A stretch of DNA of 64,000 bases from Corynebacterium parakroppenstedtii (GCF_019754935.1 NZ_JAGSOA010000002.1:425990-489989), one strand, 5' to 3'. Positions 50,005 to 61,819 are shown, counted from the first letter of the stretch. Program-made: numbers and translations. Notes: generated by a model from the sequence alone, not told the origin.

Positions 50005-50499
50005 ATGTCGAAACATGCGCCATCGACGCGCACTGCCCGCCAGGCTCGAGTTTTGGAGATTCTGCAATCTCATCATGTCTCGAATCAATCGCAGATCATC
50101 GAGTTGTTGGCACAAGACGGGGTGGAAGTCACTCAGGCAACGTTGTCACGGGATCTCGATGAAATGGGGGCGCGGAAGGTCCGTTCCTCCGGCGGGGCAA
50201 GCTTTTATACCGTCGACGGCCCCGACGCGGAGCCCGATTCGGACGGACGAATGGATAAGCTACGTCGAACCTTGGCAGAGCTTTTGGTCTCGACGGACTT
50301 CTCTGGAAACTTCGCGGTGCTTCGCACTCCTCCGGGCGGCGCCCAATATCTCGCTAGCGTCATTGACCGTGCTCCTTTGACACAGGTTGTCGGTACAGTC
50401 GCTGGTGACGACACTATTTTCGTACTGTCCCGTGAACCGATGAACGGTGAGCAACTCGCTCGGTATTTCGCCGGAGTTTCGTCATACTCGTCTCGATGA
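50005..50499 (+). CDS. argR: arginine repressor ArgR
   Basis: ArgR is the hexameric arginine-sensing repressor of arginine genes. The 164-residue protein has a winged helix N-terminus (residues 10-75, with [14 protein letters not shown]) and a C-terminal arginine-binding oligomerisation domain ([12 protein letters not shown]). The start is ATG at 50005 with GAGAGGTTG upstream. It overlaps no other gene and is located between argF and argG, as in C. glutamicum. Confidence 0.97.
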   Translation: MSKHAPSTRTARQARVLEILQSHHVSNQSQIIELLAQDGVEVTQATLSRDLDEMGARKVRSSGGASFYTVDGPDAEPDSDGRMDKLRRTLAELLVSTDFSGNFAVLRTPPGGAQYLASVIDRAPLTQVVGTVAGDDTIFVLSREPMNGEQLARYFAGVSSYSSR

Positions 50500-50518
50500 C
50501 TAAACTTATCCGCATATT

Positions 50519-50531
50519 TGAATAATACTCA
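50519..50531 (+). promoter_or_regulatory. candidate ArgR half-box upstream of argG
   Basis: TGAATAATACTCA begins with the same TGAATAAT found before argC. It lies 75 bases before the argG GTG and could allow ArgR control of a separate argGH transcript. The palindrome is imperfect, so this is a low-to-moderate call. Confidence 0.45.
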
Positions 50532-50605
50532 CAAGTGGTCGTAGATATCGGCCGCTGACCTTGAGTTATCTACTTTTCGTTTACTCAATTTTCAAGGAGA
50601 GTCTT

Positions 50606-51802
50606 GTGACTAATCGTGTTGTTCTCGCCTACTCTGGTGGCCTGGATACATCGGTAGCTATTCCTTATTTGGCGAAAATGACGGGTGGCGAGGTCGTCGC
50701 AGTGTCCATTGATCTGGGCCAAGGCGGCGAGGACATGGAATCGGTGCGTCAACGTGCTCTCGCCTGTGGTGCGGTAGAAGCCATCGTCGTCGATGCAAAA
50801 GATGAATTCGCTGAGCAGTATTGTTTGCCAGCCATCAAGGCTAACGGTTTGTATATGAAGCAATACCCGCTGGTATCTGCGCTTTCTCGGCCGTTGATCG
50901 TGAAGCACCTCGTGGAAGCCGCTAAGGAACATGGCGGTACCCACGTTGCCCACGGTTGCACGGGCAAAGGAAACGACCAGGTCCGGTTTGAAGTAGGTTT
51001 TGCCGACACCGCGCCTGATCTAAAGATTATTGCTCCGGCACGTGATTACGCCTGGACCCGGGATAAGGCCATTGCTTTTGCTGAAGAGATTGATTTGCCC
51101 ATTGAACAATCGGCAAGTTCGCCTTTTTCCATTGACCAAAACGTGTGGGGCCGGGCAGTCGAAACGGGATTCCTCGAGGATTTGTGGAACCCGCCGACGA
51201 AGGATTTGTACGCATACACAGAAGAACCGTCGCTGGGAAATGCCCCTGACGAAGTCGTAATTTCGTTCGAAGGCGGTAAGCCCGTCGCTATCGACGGCCG
51301 GCCTGTCTCAGTGCTTGAAGCGATCGAAGAGATGAATCGTCGTGGTGGGGCTCAGGGTGTTGGCCGGCTCGATATGGTCGAAGACCGCCTCGTCGGAATT
51401 AAGTCCCGTGAGGTCTATGAAGCTCCGGGTGCAATGGTTCTCATTCGGGCTCATGAGGCGTTGGAAGACATCACGGTTGAGAGGGAGCTCGCGCGGTATA
51501 AGCGGGGAATTGATGCCCGGTGGTCTGAAGAGGTCTATGACGGACTGTGGTTCGCGCCATTGAAACGTTCGCTTGATGCCTTTATTGACTCGACGCAGGA
51601 AAATGTCACGGGCGATATCCGTCTTGTTCTTCACGAAGGCCGGATCACGGTGAACGGCCGCCGGTCGGATAAGTCGCTTTATGATTTCAATTTAGCGACG
51701 TACGACACTGGGGATACTTTTGACCAGACGCTGTCGCGTGGCTTCGTGGAGCTGCATGGTTTGTCTTCGAAGATTGCCTGCAAACGAGATCGTGAACAAT
51801 AG
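50606..51802 (+). CDS. argG: argininosuccinate synthase
   Basis: ArgG ligates citrulline and aspartate with ATP. The start is GTG 50606 ([16 protein letters not shown]) because AAGGAGAG precedes it and the family begins with the P-loop A-Y-S-G-G-L-D-T-S; the longer frame upstream is not conserved. 398 residues, standard length, with H-G-C-T-G-K-G-N-D and Y-E-A-P-G segments. Followed by argH after about 100 bases. Confidence 0.97.
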   Translation: MTNRVVLAYSGGLDTSVAIPYLAKMTGGEVVAVSIDLGQGGEDMESVRQRALACGAVEAIVVDAKDEFAEQYCLPAIKANGLYMKQYPLVSALSRPLIVKHLVEAAKEHGGTHVAHGCTGKGNDQVRFEVGFADTAPDLKIIAPARDYAWTRDKAIAFAEEIDLPIEQSASSPFSIDQNVWGRAVETGFLEDLWNPPTKDLYAYTEEPSLGNAPDEVVISFEGGKPVAIDGRPVSVLEAIEEMNRRGGAQGVGRLDMVEDRLVGIKSREVYEAPGAMVLIRAHEALEDITVERELARYKRGIDARWSEEVYDGLWFAPLKRSLDAFIDSTQENVTGDIRLVLHEGRITVNGRRSDKSLYDFNLATYDTGDTFDQTLSRGFVELHGLSSKIACKRDREQ

Positions 51803-51867
51803 TCACGATATTTTCTTCGCGTATTTGGCATAGTGTCTTTTCGGGAAGCAAAGCTCACTGTGCCTGA

Positions 51868-53355
<1,488 letters not shown>

Positions 53356-53553
53356 TCTTCGTGCTGGCCCGTCAGCTTTGATCAGCTGGTTCGCCGACGT
53401 CTTTACAACGACGTCGCTACGCCGGCGTCCGTATGTCGGCGCTCTTTACTGCCGGTGCATCATTCCCAGCACATCGTGGCGCCGTGGGGTAGCGCTCAAT
53501 GACAGAAGATGCTGTGAGCGTCGGGTTTGAGCAGCAAGGTAGGCTAGGCGTTT

Positions 53554-53730
53554 ATGAGCCTGAATGAAGAGCTACTGTCACTTCTGGTGTGCCCACAAGA
53601 CAAGGGGCCACTGGAGTATCACGAGGACGAGCAGCTTTTGGTTAATCCGCGTTTGCATATTGCATATCCCATTGACGACGGAATCCCCGTCCTTCTTGAG
53701 GACGAGGCCCTCGCTTACCAAGGCAAATAA
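53554..53730 (+). CDS. Trm112-family small protein
   Basis: A 58-residue protein with the Trm112/YcaR-type signature L-L-V-C-P-Q-D-K-G-P-L near the start and L-H-I-A-Y-P-I-D-D-G-I-P-V-L-L at the C-terminal half. In eukaryotes and archaea Trm112 activates methyltransferases; bacterial homologues are short and poorly understood. Only one cysteine is present, so a zinc site of the classical type is unlikely. The ATG is preceded by a TAGG-type site. Position between argH and tyrS is shared by corynebacteria as I recall. Confidence 0.8.
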   Translation: MSLNEELLSLLVCPQDKGPLEYHEDEQLLVNPRLHIAYPIDDGIPVLLEDEALAYQGK

Positions 53731-53770
53731 AGAAAAATTGCGCGTAATAGCGGGAAATCCGTCGCCCAAC

Positions 53771-53783
53771 TGAATAATGATTC
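53771..53783 (+). promoter_or_regulatory. ARG-box-like element upstream of tyrS
   Basis: TGAATAATGATTC is close to the ARG-box pattern TGAAT-N4-ATTCA and shares TGAATAAT with the argC and argG sites. It ends 34 bases before the tyrS start. ArgR control of tyrS would be unusual, so chance is a real alternative. Confidence 0.4.
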
Positions 53784-53817
53784 TCAGTCGAGTGTGTAGT
53801 AGAGGAGCACGTACTAA

Positions 53818-55149
53818 ATGAACAACGGAGCGGATAGCGGCGTGTCAGAAGGATCTGACGCTCGAGCAGCTGTCATTGACGACCTTCAGTGGCGAGGTCT
53901 TATTAATCAATCGACGGATCTTGACCTGCTTAAGCAAGTGGCTCGTGAAGGGATGCTGACGCTATATACGGGCTTTGATCCCACCGGTCCGTCGCTTCAT
54001 GCCGGTCATTTAGTTCCGTTGCTGATGCTCAAGCGGTTCCAGCAGGCCGGGCACCGCCCGATCGTCTTAGCTGGCGGCGCGACGGGGATGATCGGTGATC
54101 CCCGTGAAGTGGGGGAACGGGCGATGCTTGCCGCAGATACGGTCTCTGAGTGGGCCCAGAATATTTCGTCACAGCTTCGACGCTTCGTCTCATTTGAAGG
54201 CGACCCTGATTTCTCAGGGAGCAATGGTGCGATTCTCGAAAATAACTACACGTGGACATCGCAAATGTCTGCCATCGAGTACCTGCGTGATTTAGGCAAG
54301 AACTTTTCGCTTAACACCATGTTGTCAAGAGACACCGTGAAACGCCGGCTAGAGGGCGACGGCATTTCCTACACGGAGTTCTCTTACATGCTCTTACAAG
54401 CGAATGACTTCGTTGAACTTCGACGACGCTACGATTGCCGGGTTCAAATCGGTGGATCGGATCAGTGGGGAAACATCGTCGGAGGCGTCGACCTCAATCG
54501 GCGACTTGATTCGGAGACTGTACACGGACTGACTGTGCCGCTTGTCACAGACAGTGAGGGGCGCAAGTTTGGTAAGTCCACCGGTGGCGGAAAGCTCTGG
54601 CTTGATCCCGAGATGACCAGCCCCTACGCCTGGTACCAGTATTTCCTCAACACGAACGATGCCGATGTCGTGCGTTATCTGAAGTGGTTCACGTTCTTGG
54701 AACGCGACGAAATTGAACGACTGGCGACAGAGGTTGAGGAGCGTCCTCATCGTCGTGAGGCTCAGCGTCGACTAGCGCAAGAAATGACAACCTTGGTCCA
54801 TGGAGAAGCTGCCACGAAGGCCGTCGAACTGGCAGCTCAGGCCCTATTTGGTAAAGCAGAACTCGCTGATCTTGATGAGCCCACGTTACGTGGCGCTTTG
54901 GCTGAAACATCCCTCGTAGAAATCGGTGCTGAGGATCCGAAAACGATCGTCGACCTGTTGGTAGCTACGGGGCTCGTGAAGTCCAAGGGAGCCGCGCGTC
55001 GCGCTATTAAGGAAGGCGGAGCCTACGTCAATAACGAGCGAGTCAGCGATGATGGGTGGGAGCCCGACTCGAAGGACCTCCTTCAATCCAAGTACCTGGT
55101 GCTGCGCCGAGGTAAAAAGAATTTTGCAGGTATACACCTCCTAGGCTAA
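53818..55149 (+). CDS. tyrS: tyrosyl-tRNA synthetase
   Basis: The 443-residue class I synthetase charges tRNA-Tyr. Features: [14 protein letters not shown] (HIGH-type motif H-A-G-H), the tyrosine-binding segment with [10 protein letters not shown], the K-F-G-K-S signature, and a C-terminal S4 domain ([14 protein letters not shown]). The ATG follows GAGGAGCACGT. In C. glutamicum the tyrS gene is followed by an rRNA operon; here about 9 kb of accessory DNA follows. Confidence 0.97.
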   Translation: MNNGADSGVSEGSDARAAVIDDLQWRGLINQSTDLDLLKQVAREGMLTLYTGFDPTGPSLHAGHLVPLLMLKRFQQAGHRPIVLAGGATGMIGDPREVGERAMLAADTVSEWAQNISSQLRRFVSFEGDPDFSGSNGAILENNYTWTSQMSAIEYLRDLGKNFSLNTMLSRDTVKRRLEGDGISYTEFSYMLLQANDFVELRRRYDCRVQIGGSDQWGNIVGGVDLNRRLDSETVHGLTVPLVTDSEGRKFGKSTGGGKLWLDPEMTSPYAWYQYFLNTNDADVVRYLKWFTFLERDEIERLATEVEERPHRREAQRRLAQEMTTLVHGEAATKAVELAAQALFGKAELADLDEPTLRGALAETSLVEIGAEDPKTIVDLLVATGLVKSKGAARRAIKEGGAYVNNERVSDDGWEPDSKDLLQSKYLVLRRGKKNFAGIHLLG

Positions 55150-55955
55150 AAGCGTCTTAGCCGTTTATTTAGGGAGTTGAGTGCAACGCCTATGTGAGCC
55201 GTATGCCTTGTTCTCCAGCCGGTGGGAATTATCCACGGCTGTCTGATGGTTCCGCGACCAGCGAGGGGCTGGAACGGTAGCTGGTCACGGTGCCTCAGAC
55301 CAACGGTGACCGAGTGGGGAGGAGGCTTAGCTAGCGGGTTTGAGAATGATCCACAGGAAGTGCTCGATCCCAGCAGGCTCATTCGACGAGCTGTTGCATT
55401 TTTGCTTTACGGCTACTCATCATTAATGAATGATATATTCATCCCGCCCCAGCTATTTCAACGGATGCTTGCTGATTTGATGTCACCATGCTGGTACCGA
55501 TGGCTCCGCTTCTCGGCTGCGGGTAGGTGCCAATCGTGTCGGTGATATTCCGGCGCGGCTTCCAAACAAGGCAACTCGCAGATATGGGCGACGGTTCGAT
55601 TTCTTCTGTCGGCTTCCCCACCAGTTTTCTATGGAGATTCTTGATTTGTTGGCTGGTGCACTATTTGTTTTTTAGGGGCATCCCAGGGCTGACCTCGGCT
55701 TGCTAGGTCGCGGTATCCCTGAATCAGAAATAAAGCAGGATGCGCGAAACGGTGGTTTGTGGGATACCCCGAATGTGCTCTCGGCATCGGGAGTTCTTAC
55801 TACTATGCATATCTAGCGCAGAGTTCTTGTAGATGATAATTCCTCCTGCTGGACGAGGGTTTTTGGGTTTGCCTAGGCGCTTTTGTTCCTTGCCGAAATT
55901 ATAGTTTCAGAGATTTTGGGGAGAGGAAGCTCTCAACAGTCAAACTTCAATAGAG
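55150..55955. other. gene-poor interval after tyrS
   Basis: No open frame here has recognisable domains or a good start site; the longest plus-strand frame (55222-55545) is Arg/Trp/Cys-rich with no motif and is probably not a gene. Visible structure includes a 17-bp palindrome at 55426-55442 and several short hairpins. It may be the decayed edge of an insertion between tyrS and the rRNA operon. Confidence 0.6.
55426..55442. repeat. 17-bp palindrome ATGAAT-N5-ATTCAT
   Basis: ATGAAT (55426-55431) and ATTCAT (55437-55442) flank GATAT in AT-rich DNA. It could be an operator for an unknown regulator or part of a promoter; no gene starts next to it. Confidence 0.4.
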
Positions 55956-55974
55956 TAAGCTTAGGCGTACCTAT
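55956..55974. promoter_or_regulatory. DtxR/IdeR-type iron box before ABC transporter pair
   Basis: TAAGCTTAGGCGTACCTAT matches the DtxR consensus TTAGGTTAGGCTAACCTAA at 14 of 19 positions. It lies 53 bases before the ABC start at 56027, where a repressor could block a promoter. DtxR with iron represses siderophore and heme uptake genes in corynebacteria, so the downstream transporter is predicted to be iron-regulated. Confidence 0.65.
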
Positions 55975-56026
55975 AAAGAAATTGAACTGTCATGGAGATG
56001 ATTTTGATGAAGTGTAGGGGGTCTTG

Positions 56027-57790
56027 ATGACAGGAAAACCGGTTACTTTCTGGCAGATCTCCAAACCTGCCCACAAACAAATTGCTCTCTCAGCACTGCT
56101 AGCGATACTTGCAGCATTCCTTTCTTTAGCGCCGGTTATCGTCCTCGTCGAATTAGTGCGCACTGTGCTGCCCATTCTCAATGGGCAGCAAATTAACTCC
56201 TTGCGACTATGGTTGCTCGTTCTCGCGTTGGTAGTAACTACTCTTTTGCATGGGCAGGCTACTGTAAAAAGTCTCCAAATTAGTCACAAGGCCGACGGAG
56301 TACTCGGCGAACATCTGAGACAACGGCAGATCACCAAAATGGGTAAGCTACCGCTTTCCTGGTTTACTCGAACCCCCTCGGGCACTATTAAAACGTATGT
56401 TGAAGATGATGTGACTAAAATTCATCAGCTCATCGCACATGGACCCCACGACTATGCTGCGGGTGTCCTCGTGCCAGTTTTGAGCTTAGGCTATATGTTC
56501 ATACTCGACTGGCGAATTGGCCTAGTCGGCTTAGTCCCGTTGTTGTTGGCTATCGCAACGATGCCATTCATGATGCGTCAGTTCGAGGAAAAAGCTGATC
56601 ACTTTACAACTAGTCAGAAACAACTTGATGCTGCCGTCGTAGAGCTCGTTCGCGGTATCCCGGTCATAAAGGTTTTCGTTCCCGAAGGCTACGATGAAAG
56701 CCTCTTCCTTGACCGCTCCAGGAGATTTGGAAAGTTTTACCGTGATTGGGTGCACGCTACCGTCCACCCCAGCGCCCTCATGAAGATTTTCACCTCCACG
56801 GCCTTTGGTTTGCTGGTCGTCGCTGCCGCGGGACCATATCTCATTACGTCGGCGGATGTGTCGGTTCTGGATGTCTTAGCAGCATTTTTGTTGATCAATA
56901 ACATCGCTGCTCCGCTGCTCATGTTATCGCGAACCAACATTATGTTCTCCGAGGCAAAGGCTGCTGCCTCACAACTCACACAGTTCTTTAATATCCCAGT
57001 GCTACCACCGGCTGTGGGTGACAAAGACCCCAAAGATTCTGGTATTGAATTTGACGACTTGGGCTTTTCTTACGAGGAAGGGGTCCCGGTACTTAGTGAT
57101 ATCAATGAACATCTTGCCCCTGGCAGCGTAACTGCGGTGGTTGGCCCGTCCGGTTCAGGTAAATCCACACTGGCCTCTTTGATTCCGCGTCTACTTGATC
57201 CGACTGTTGGTGCGGTACGAATCGGTGGGATTTCCAGTGTCGATCTCACTTCCAACCAGCTCTATGATCGGGTCGGTTTTGTCTTTCAGGACGCGTACTT
57301 AATGAAGCTGAGCGTGCGCGACAATATTCGTCTTGCAAATCCAGAGGCCACTGATGACCAGGTAATCCGCGCCGCGAAAGCTGCTCAGATTCACGAGCGC
57401 ATTACCAATCTGCCGTTTGGCTACGATTCTGTGATCGGTGAGGATGCCCAGCTTTCTGGCGGAGAACAACAACACTTAGCTATCGCTCGGTCCATATTGC
57501 TCGATGCTCCGATCCTAGTTCTCGATGAGGCTACCGCCTTTGCCGATCCCGACTCTGAGGCTGCTATTCAGAAGGCCATCAGCGAATTGGTAAACGGCCG
57601 AACACTGGTGGTTATCGCACACCGGCTACACACCATCACTGGAGCGGACCGGATCTTAATGCTCGAGGATGGGAAGATTACAGAATCAGGGACTCATGAT
57701 GAATTGGTCGCAGCGAATAAGAGCTACGCCGCGATGTGGAAGCGCTATGAAGATGCCCAGGCGGGCACTTTTGGGGAGGTAACCGAATGA
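56027..57790 (+). CDS. ABC exporter-fold half-transporter (YbtP/IrtA-like), permease-ATPase
   Basis: A 587-residue protein with about six membrane segments (residues 20-310) and a C-terminal nucleotide-binding domain: Walker A G-P-S-G-S-G-K-S-T, signature L-S-G-G-E-Q-Q-H-L-A-I-A, Walker B I-L-V-L-D-E-A-T-A-F-A-D-P and H-loop I-A-H-R-L. The E-Q-Q signature and pairing with the next gene resemble YbtP/YbtQ and IrtA/IrtB, which have an exporter fold but import ferric siderophores. It lacks the SIP reductase domain of mycobacterial IrtA. ATG 56027 follows AGGGGG with 6-base spacing; a TTG at 56024 is unlikely. Overlaps the next gene by ATGA. Confidence 0.88.
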   Translation: MTGKPVTFWQISKPAHKQIALSALLAILAAFLSLAPVIVLVELVRTVLPILNGQQINSLRLWLLVLALVVTTLLHGQATVKSLQISHKADGVLGEHLRQRQITKMGKLPLSWFTRTPSGTIKTYVEDDVTKIHQLIAHGPHDYAAGVLVPVLSLGYMFILDWRIGLVGLVPLLLAIATMPFMMRQFEEKADHFTTSQKQLDAAVVELVRGIPVIKVFVPEGYDESLFLDRSRRFGKFYRDWVHATVHPSALMKIFTSTAFGLLVVAAAGPYLITSADVSVLDVLAAFLLINNIAAPLLMLSRTNIMFSEAKAAASQLTQFFNIPVLPPAVGDKDPKDSGIEFDDLGFSYEEGVPVLSDINEHLAPGSVTAVVGPSGSGKSTLASLIPRLLDPTVGAVRIGGISSVDLTSNQLYDRVGFVFQDAYLMKLSVRDNIRLANPEATDDQVIRAAKAAQIHERITNLPFGYDSVIGEDAQLSGGEQQHLAIARSILLDAPILVLDEATAFADPDSEAAIQKAISELVNGRTLVVIAHRLHTITGADRILMLEDGKITESGTHDELVAANKSYAAMWKRYEDAQAGTFGEVTE

Positions 57791-59511
57791 TTCGCACCCT
57801 CTATTCGCTTGGCAGTTCGGCTAACCGGCGTCGACTGACGTTCGTCCTCACGCTTATCGCGTTGTCTTCACTTGCGCTGTCGATCGGCCTTATTCTTATC
57901 GCATTGTTTCTCGATACTCTGTTCACGGACGGAGCATCGTCGGCATCAGCCTGGCTTCCTTGGATTCTTGTGACTGTTGTTGTGTACGCAGCGGCCGATT
58001 GGCCCACTGAAGTAATTGCCCAAGACTTAGGCCACGATTATGTGTTGCGCATTCATGAGCTCATTGCTCATCGTACAGCTGAACTTCCCTTGGGATATTT
58101 CGACGAAGACCGTTCAGGCCAAATTGGCGTCACTGCTACCAGTGGAGCACTCTTTGCTGCGAATGCGCCGGCAATGATGTTGCGACCGATGATGCACGGT
58201 GCTGCTTCAGCTGCTTTGGCTAGTGTCTTTCTCATTGTTGTCGATTGGCGACTAGGTCTTATGACCATCGCCGTAGTTGTCCTTGTCTGGGGCGCTTATC
58301 AACGACTGATGGGGAAATACCGTGTTGCAGAGCGTCGAAAGGGAGAACGCAACGAACACGGCGCAGCGCAGGTGCTTGAGTTCGCGCAGGTTCAGCCAGT
58401 ACTGCGTGCGGCCGGTCCAGATTCATTGGGGGTGCGTGCGGTGCGGGAATCTATCCGAGAGCAATTCGCTGCCCAGCGGCATACTCAGGAAACGGGCGAG
58501 ATGATCATGGGCCGGCTGGCCATGATAATCATGTTTGGCACCGTCGTTATTGACGTTGTTGCAACCGTGTTGCTGCTCAACGGTTGGTTGGAAGTTGGCA
58601 CTTACATTGGTGTTGTAGTGCTGGTGTTCATTCTCGCCCGTGTAGCGATGGCTGGATTGCCCTACGGCGAAGGGGTACAGGCTGCACGCAATACACTCGG
58701 CGAAATCCAGAAGATCCTTAACGCCGATATATTACCTGAACCCGAAACCCCGGGACAGCTCGATAATTATGCAATCGAGTTCGACAACGTTAGCTTTGGC
58801 TATACGCCGGATACCCCTGTGGTCAGCGGTATCAGCTTTCATGTGGAGCCTGGAACGACTACTGCGCTAGTGGGACCCAGCGGATGCGGGAAAAGCACTT
58901 TATTGAAGCTCACTGCACGTTTTTACGACGTTGACCAAGGTGCAATTCGTATCGGGGGAGTCGACCTGCGCAAACTCGGCACACGTGCGGTACTGGATTC
59001 TTTGGCTATGGTGTTTCAAGACGTGTACTTGTTCGAAGACACGCTGTATGAAAACATCCGTCTCGGTCGCCACAATGCTTCCCGAGAAGAAGTTTTGCGT
59101 GCTGCAGAGATTGCTGGTGTCACAGAGATCGCTAATAAGCTGCCTCATGGATTCGAAACCCTTATTAGTGAGGGCGGACAGAACCTCTCTGGCGGTGAGC
59201 GCCAGCGTGTGTCGATTGCCCGGGCTCTGCTGAAAGATGCGCCAATTGTCCTGCTTGATGAAGCGACTAGCTCGCTGGATGTGCAGAATGAGCACTTGAT
59301 CTTAGGTGGTATGGATGAGTTATCTAGTGAGCGAACAACTATTGTGATTGCCCATCGTTTACACACGATCCGTAATGCCGATCAGATCGTAGTCCTGAGC
59401 CCATCCGGTAAAGTCGAATCCGTCGGTACTCATGAACAGCTCATGGAGTCTTCACCGCGTTACTGCAGCTTTTGGAGAGATAAGCGGGATGCCAATAATT
59501 GGAGGTTATAG
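57787..59511 (+). CDS. ABC exporter-fold half-transporter (YbtQ/IrtB-like), permease-ATPase
   Basis: The 574-residue partner protein has six predicted membrane segments and an NBD with Walker A G-P-S-G-C-G-K-S-T, signature N-L-S-G-G-E-R-Q-R-V-S-I-A and Walker B I-V-L-L-D-E-A-T-S-S-L-D. Its ATG overlaps the preceding stop (ATGA), so the two are translationally coupled and likely form a heterodimer. A heterodimer of exporter-fold proteins downstream of a DtxR box is best read as a ferric-siderophore importer, but multidrug or peptide export cannot be excluded by sequence alone. Confidence 0.87.
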   Translation: MIRTLYSLGSSANRRRLTFVLTLIALSSLALSIGLILIALFLDTLFTDGASSASAWLPWILVTVVVYAAADWPTEVIAQDLGHDYVLRIHELIAHRTAELPLGYFDEDRSGQIGVTATSGALFAANAPAMMLRPMMHGAASAALASVFLIVVDWRLGLMTIAVVVLVWGAYQRLMGKYRVAERRKGERNEHGAAQVLEFAQVQPVLRAAGPDSLGVRAVRESIREQFAAQRHTQETGEMIMGRLAMIIMFGTVVIDVVATVLLLNGWLEVGTYIGVVVLVFILARVAMAGLPYGEGVQAARNTLGEIQKILNADILPEPETPGQLDNYAIEFDNVSFGYTPDTPVVSGISFHVEPGTTTALVGPSGCGKSTLLKLTARFYDVDQGAIRIGGVDLRKLGTRAVLDSLAMVFQDVYLFEDTLYENIRLGRHNASREEVLRAAEIAGVTEIANKLPHGFETLISEGGQNLSGGERQRVSIARALLKDAPIVLLDEATSSLDVQNEHLILGGMDELSSERTTIVIAHRLHTIRNADQIVVLSPSGKVESVGTHEQLMESSPRYCSFWRDKRDANNWRL

Positions 59512-59543
59512 ACTGTGCCCTTCACGCCTGGCCGATGTATTGA

Positions 59544-59576
59544 AAGAGGCTCACAGGATAGAGTAGTGAGCCTCTT
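59544..59576. terminator. bidirectional terminator between ABC pair and ECF genes
   Basis: AAGAGGCTCAC (59544-59554) pairs perfectly with GTGAGCCTCTT (59566-59576) with an 11-base loop. The minus strand reads into TTTCAAT and the plus strand into TTCATG, so it can serve both convergent operons. Confidence 0.75.
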
Positions 59577-59597
59577 CATGACGTGACGGTGTGTTAG

Positions 59598-61076
59598 CTA
59601 GTTGGCTCCAGGGCGAATAAAGTGCTCTATGCGCTTCAACTTAGCGTTGTTGCACGCCTCAGCCGAGAACACCTTCCCATTGTCAACGAGTAACAATGAA
59701 TCACAACAGGCTGCTAACAACTCGAAGTCGTGTGTAACCACTAAGACGGTTTTGTTCCGGCGTGCTAAGTCATCGAGCAACTGAGCAACCTTCTGCATCC
59801 GGCGAAGATCTAGACCACTGGTGGGCTCGTCGAACACAATTATCTCTCGCTTACTCAGCAACGCTGAAGCAATTGCGATTCGTTGGCGTTCACCACCAGA
59901 GAGTGACATCGGGTGTCTATCCCGTTTATCGTCGAGATCCAGTGCTTTAAGAATCTCGGTCAGGTAGGATTGTTCCTCCGCTCCCAACTTCTTAGTGCCG
60001 ATCGTCACATCAGCATCAATGTTTTCTCCAAAAAGCTGATGATTGACATCCTGCATCACGAGGTAAGAATGGCGGAGACGCTGTCGTGGACTCGATAGCT
60101 TACCCTTGTTCATGTATACCGCGCCTTTTGCCTTCGGCTCGATGCCGGTTAGAGCTCGTACAAAGGTTGACTTTCCTGCGCCATTTCGTCCTACCACACC
60201 AATAATCTGTCCCTGAGGAATCTCTGCATGCTTGATACTCAGAGCGGGCGAGACAGATTTTGGGTACGTGAATCGTAGATTCTCTAGGGTTATTGTTTTC
60301 TTGATGGCTCTCCGTTTATCGGTAGTTTTAGGTACTGGTTTCGACGAGCGCAGTCCTAATTCATGCAGCGCTTCTTCATCCATTGCCCGGAACTCATCGC
60401 CAGTGAATTCGTGGGCGATCCGCCCATCCCGCATCACTAAAACACGGTCAACAATGTTGATGAGGTACCACAAGCGGTGTTCGGCAACTAAGATCGTGCG
60501 ACCCTGCGCTTTCCAGTGAGAAATGATCTCATGCAGTTCGTCGGTAGCTTCCAGATCTAGGTTCGATGATGGTTCATCAAGCAGGAGTACGCGCGGCTGC
60601 ATTGTTGCTACTGAACCACACGCCACCTTCTGCTTCTGTCCGCCCGACAGCGCGAAAAGCTGTCGCTCAAGAAGGTGAGCTATACTGAAATCCTTGCCTA
60701 CTGCGTTGATCCGTCGACGGATCTCTTCGGGTCTAATACCGAGGTTCTCACAGCCAAAAGCCAGTTCGCTGGCCACCTCGAGAGTGAAGAACTGTGATTT
60801 TGGGTTTTGAAACACAGATCCGACATAGGGAGCAAGATCGTGCGGTTCAGCGTAGGTGGTTATCCGGTCGTCAAGTACGATATCGCCGGAGATACTGGCA
60901 TTACAGAAGGAGTGCGCTACACCATTCAAAAGACGCAATAGACTCGATTTTCCGCAGCCGGATTCACCACATAACAGGACTAGCTCGCCCTCAGCTACCT
61001 TTAAATTCAGGTCATGAAGGATCGGTTCTGCAGCATGTTTGTCGTAAGACATTGATACCTGGCGGAGTTCGATCAT
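59598..61076 (-). CDS. ECF transporter ATPase, fused double NBD (EcfA-EcfA')
   Basis: The 492-residue protein carries two ABC ATPase domains in tandem. The first has Walker A G-E-S-G-C-G-K-S-S, signature L-S-G-G-Q-K-Q-K and Walker B V-L-L-L-D-E-P-S-S-N-L-D. The second has Walker A G-R-N-G-A-G-K-S-T, signature L-S-G-G-E-R-Q-R and I-V-F-D-E-P-T-S-G-L-D. Such fused pairs energise group I/II ECF transporters. ATG start overlaps the EcfT stop (ATGA), so the genes are coupled. Last gene of the S-T-A operon. Confidence 0.92.
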   Translation of the reverse strand: MIELRQVSMSYDKHAAEPILHDLNLKVAEGELVLLCGESGCGKSSLLRLLNGVAHSFCNASISGDIVLDDRITTYAEPHDLAPYVGSVFQNPKSQFFTLEVASELAFGCENLGIRPEEIRRRINAVGKDFSIAHLLERQLFALSGGQKQKVACGSVATMQPRVLLLDEPSSNLDLEATDELHEIISHWKAQGRTILVAEHRLWYLINIVDRVLVMRDGRIAHEFTGDEFRAMDEEALHELGLRSSKPVPKTTDKRRAIKKTITLENLRFTYPKSVSPALSIKHAEIPQGQIIGVVGRNGAGKSTFVRALTGIEPKAKGAVYMNKGKLSSPRQRLRHSYLVMQDVNHQLFGENIDADVTIGTKKLGAEEQSYLTEILKALDLDDKRDRHPMSLSGGERQRIAIASALLSKREIIVFDEPTSGLDLRRMQKVAQLLDDLARRNKTVLVVTHDFELLAACCDSLLLVDNGKVFSAEACNNAKLKRIEHFIRPGAN

Positions 61077-61819
61077 GGCAGCATAATCCTATTTGCAATT
61101 AATAAGGCTAGGCAGGTTGCAAGCACCGCCATGACGAGGGCATCACCGGTCCGGAAGCCGATGGTGCATAGAGTGGTTCGATGCCGAGTTGCCCCTAGAC
61201 CCCGAGTCACTGCCGACATAGCGAGTTCATTGCCGATCCCGATGACCGAAACCAATAAGGGGACAAAACGGTATTCGAGCATGGCAATTGGATTACGCAG
61301 ACCAGAGATACCCCGCATCCGCATCGCAGTTCGAATATCGCGGTATTCTTCAGCGATGGTGGGGAAAAAGCGGAAGATGAATGAAGTTGGAATCCACAAT
61401 GCTTCAGGACAATGGACACGCTGCATAGTGGCGACAAATTCGCTAGCTGAGGTAGTGCGCAGCAGGTACCAGCAACAAGTGACTCCTGGGATAATGAGCG
61501 ATAAGCCACCAAACCATGTTGCGAAGATGTCGATAAAAAGGTGCCGTTCCGGAATTGTTAGCACTAGTAATTTAGGGATGCCGGCAAGTACCGAAAAAGC
61601 CACTAAATAGCGTAGGGCTGATGCCAGCAAACCCGATGCGAGAAAGAGCAGGCCCGGAATGGCAATTAAGATCCATCGAGCAACGTTTCCGAGTATGCCC
61701 GTGGATCCTGCTGGTGATAGTAGGACTGAGGAAACGACAAGAATGACAATCACGGTTGTCCGTGGATCGAGGTTAAGCCCTGTAGTCCGTGAACCTGAGC
61801 CAGGCATGGTGGGCGGCAT
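61073..61819 (-). CDS. ECF transporter transmembrane component (EcfT)
   Basis: A 248-residue membrane protein with four or five hydrophobic segments and the EcfT signature A-M-R-M-R-G near residue 165 (coupling helix A-R-G type), with a second related A-V-T-R-G-L-G-A near residue 200. The start is set at ATG 61819 because it overlaps the S-component stop (TAATG); the longer frame would lie out of frame within the S-component gene. It couples substrate-binding S protein to the ATPase encoded downstream. Confidence 0.88.
   Translation of the reverse strand: MPPTMPGSGSRTTGLNLDPRTTVIVILVVSSVLLSPAGSTGILGNVARWILIAIPGLLFLASGLLASALRYLVAFSVLAGIPKLLVLTIPERHLFIDIFATWFGGLSLIIPGVTCCWYLLRTTSASEFVATMQRVHCPEALWIPTSFIFRFFPTIAEEYRDIRTAMRMRGISGLRNPIAMLEYRFVPLLVSVIGIGNELAMSAVTRGLGATRHRTTLCTIGFRTGDALVMAVLATCLALLIANRIMLP

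Noticed and set aside
55222..55545. 107-residue plus-strand frame after tyrS
   Set aside because: Biased composition (Arg, Trp, Pro), no motif and no Shine-Dalgarno; likely chance.
56027..59511. Multidrug exporter pair
   Set aside because: Possible by fold, but the DtxR box and the ECF neighbour make metallophore import the better reading; kept as an alternative only.
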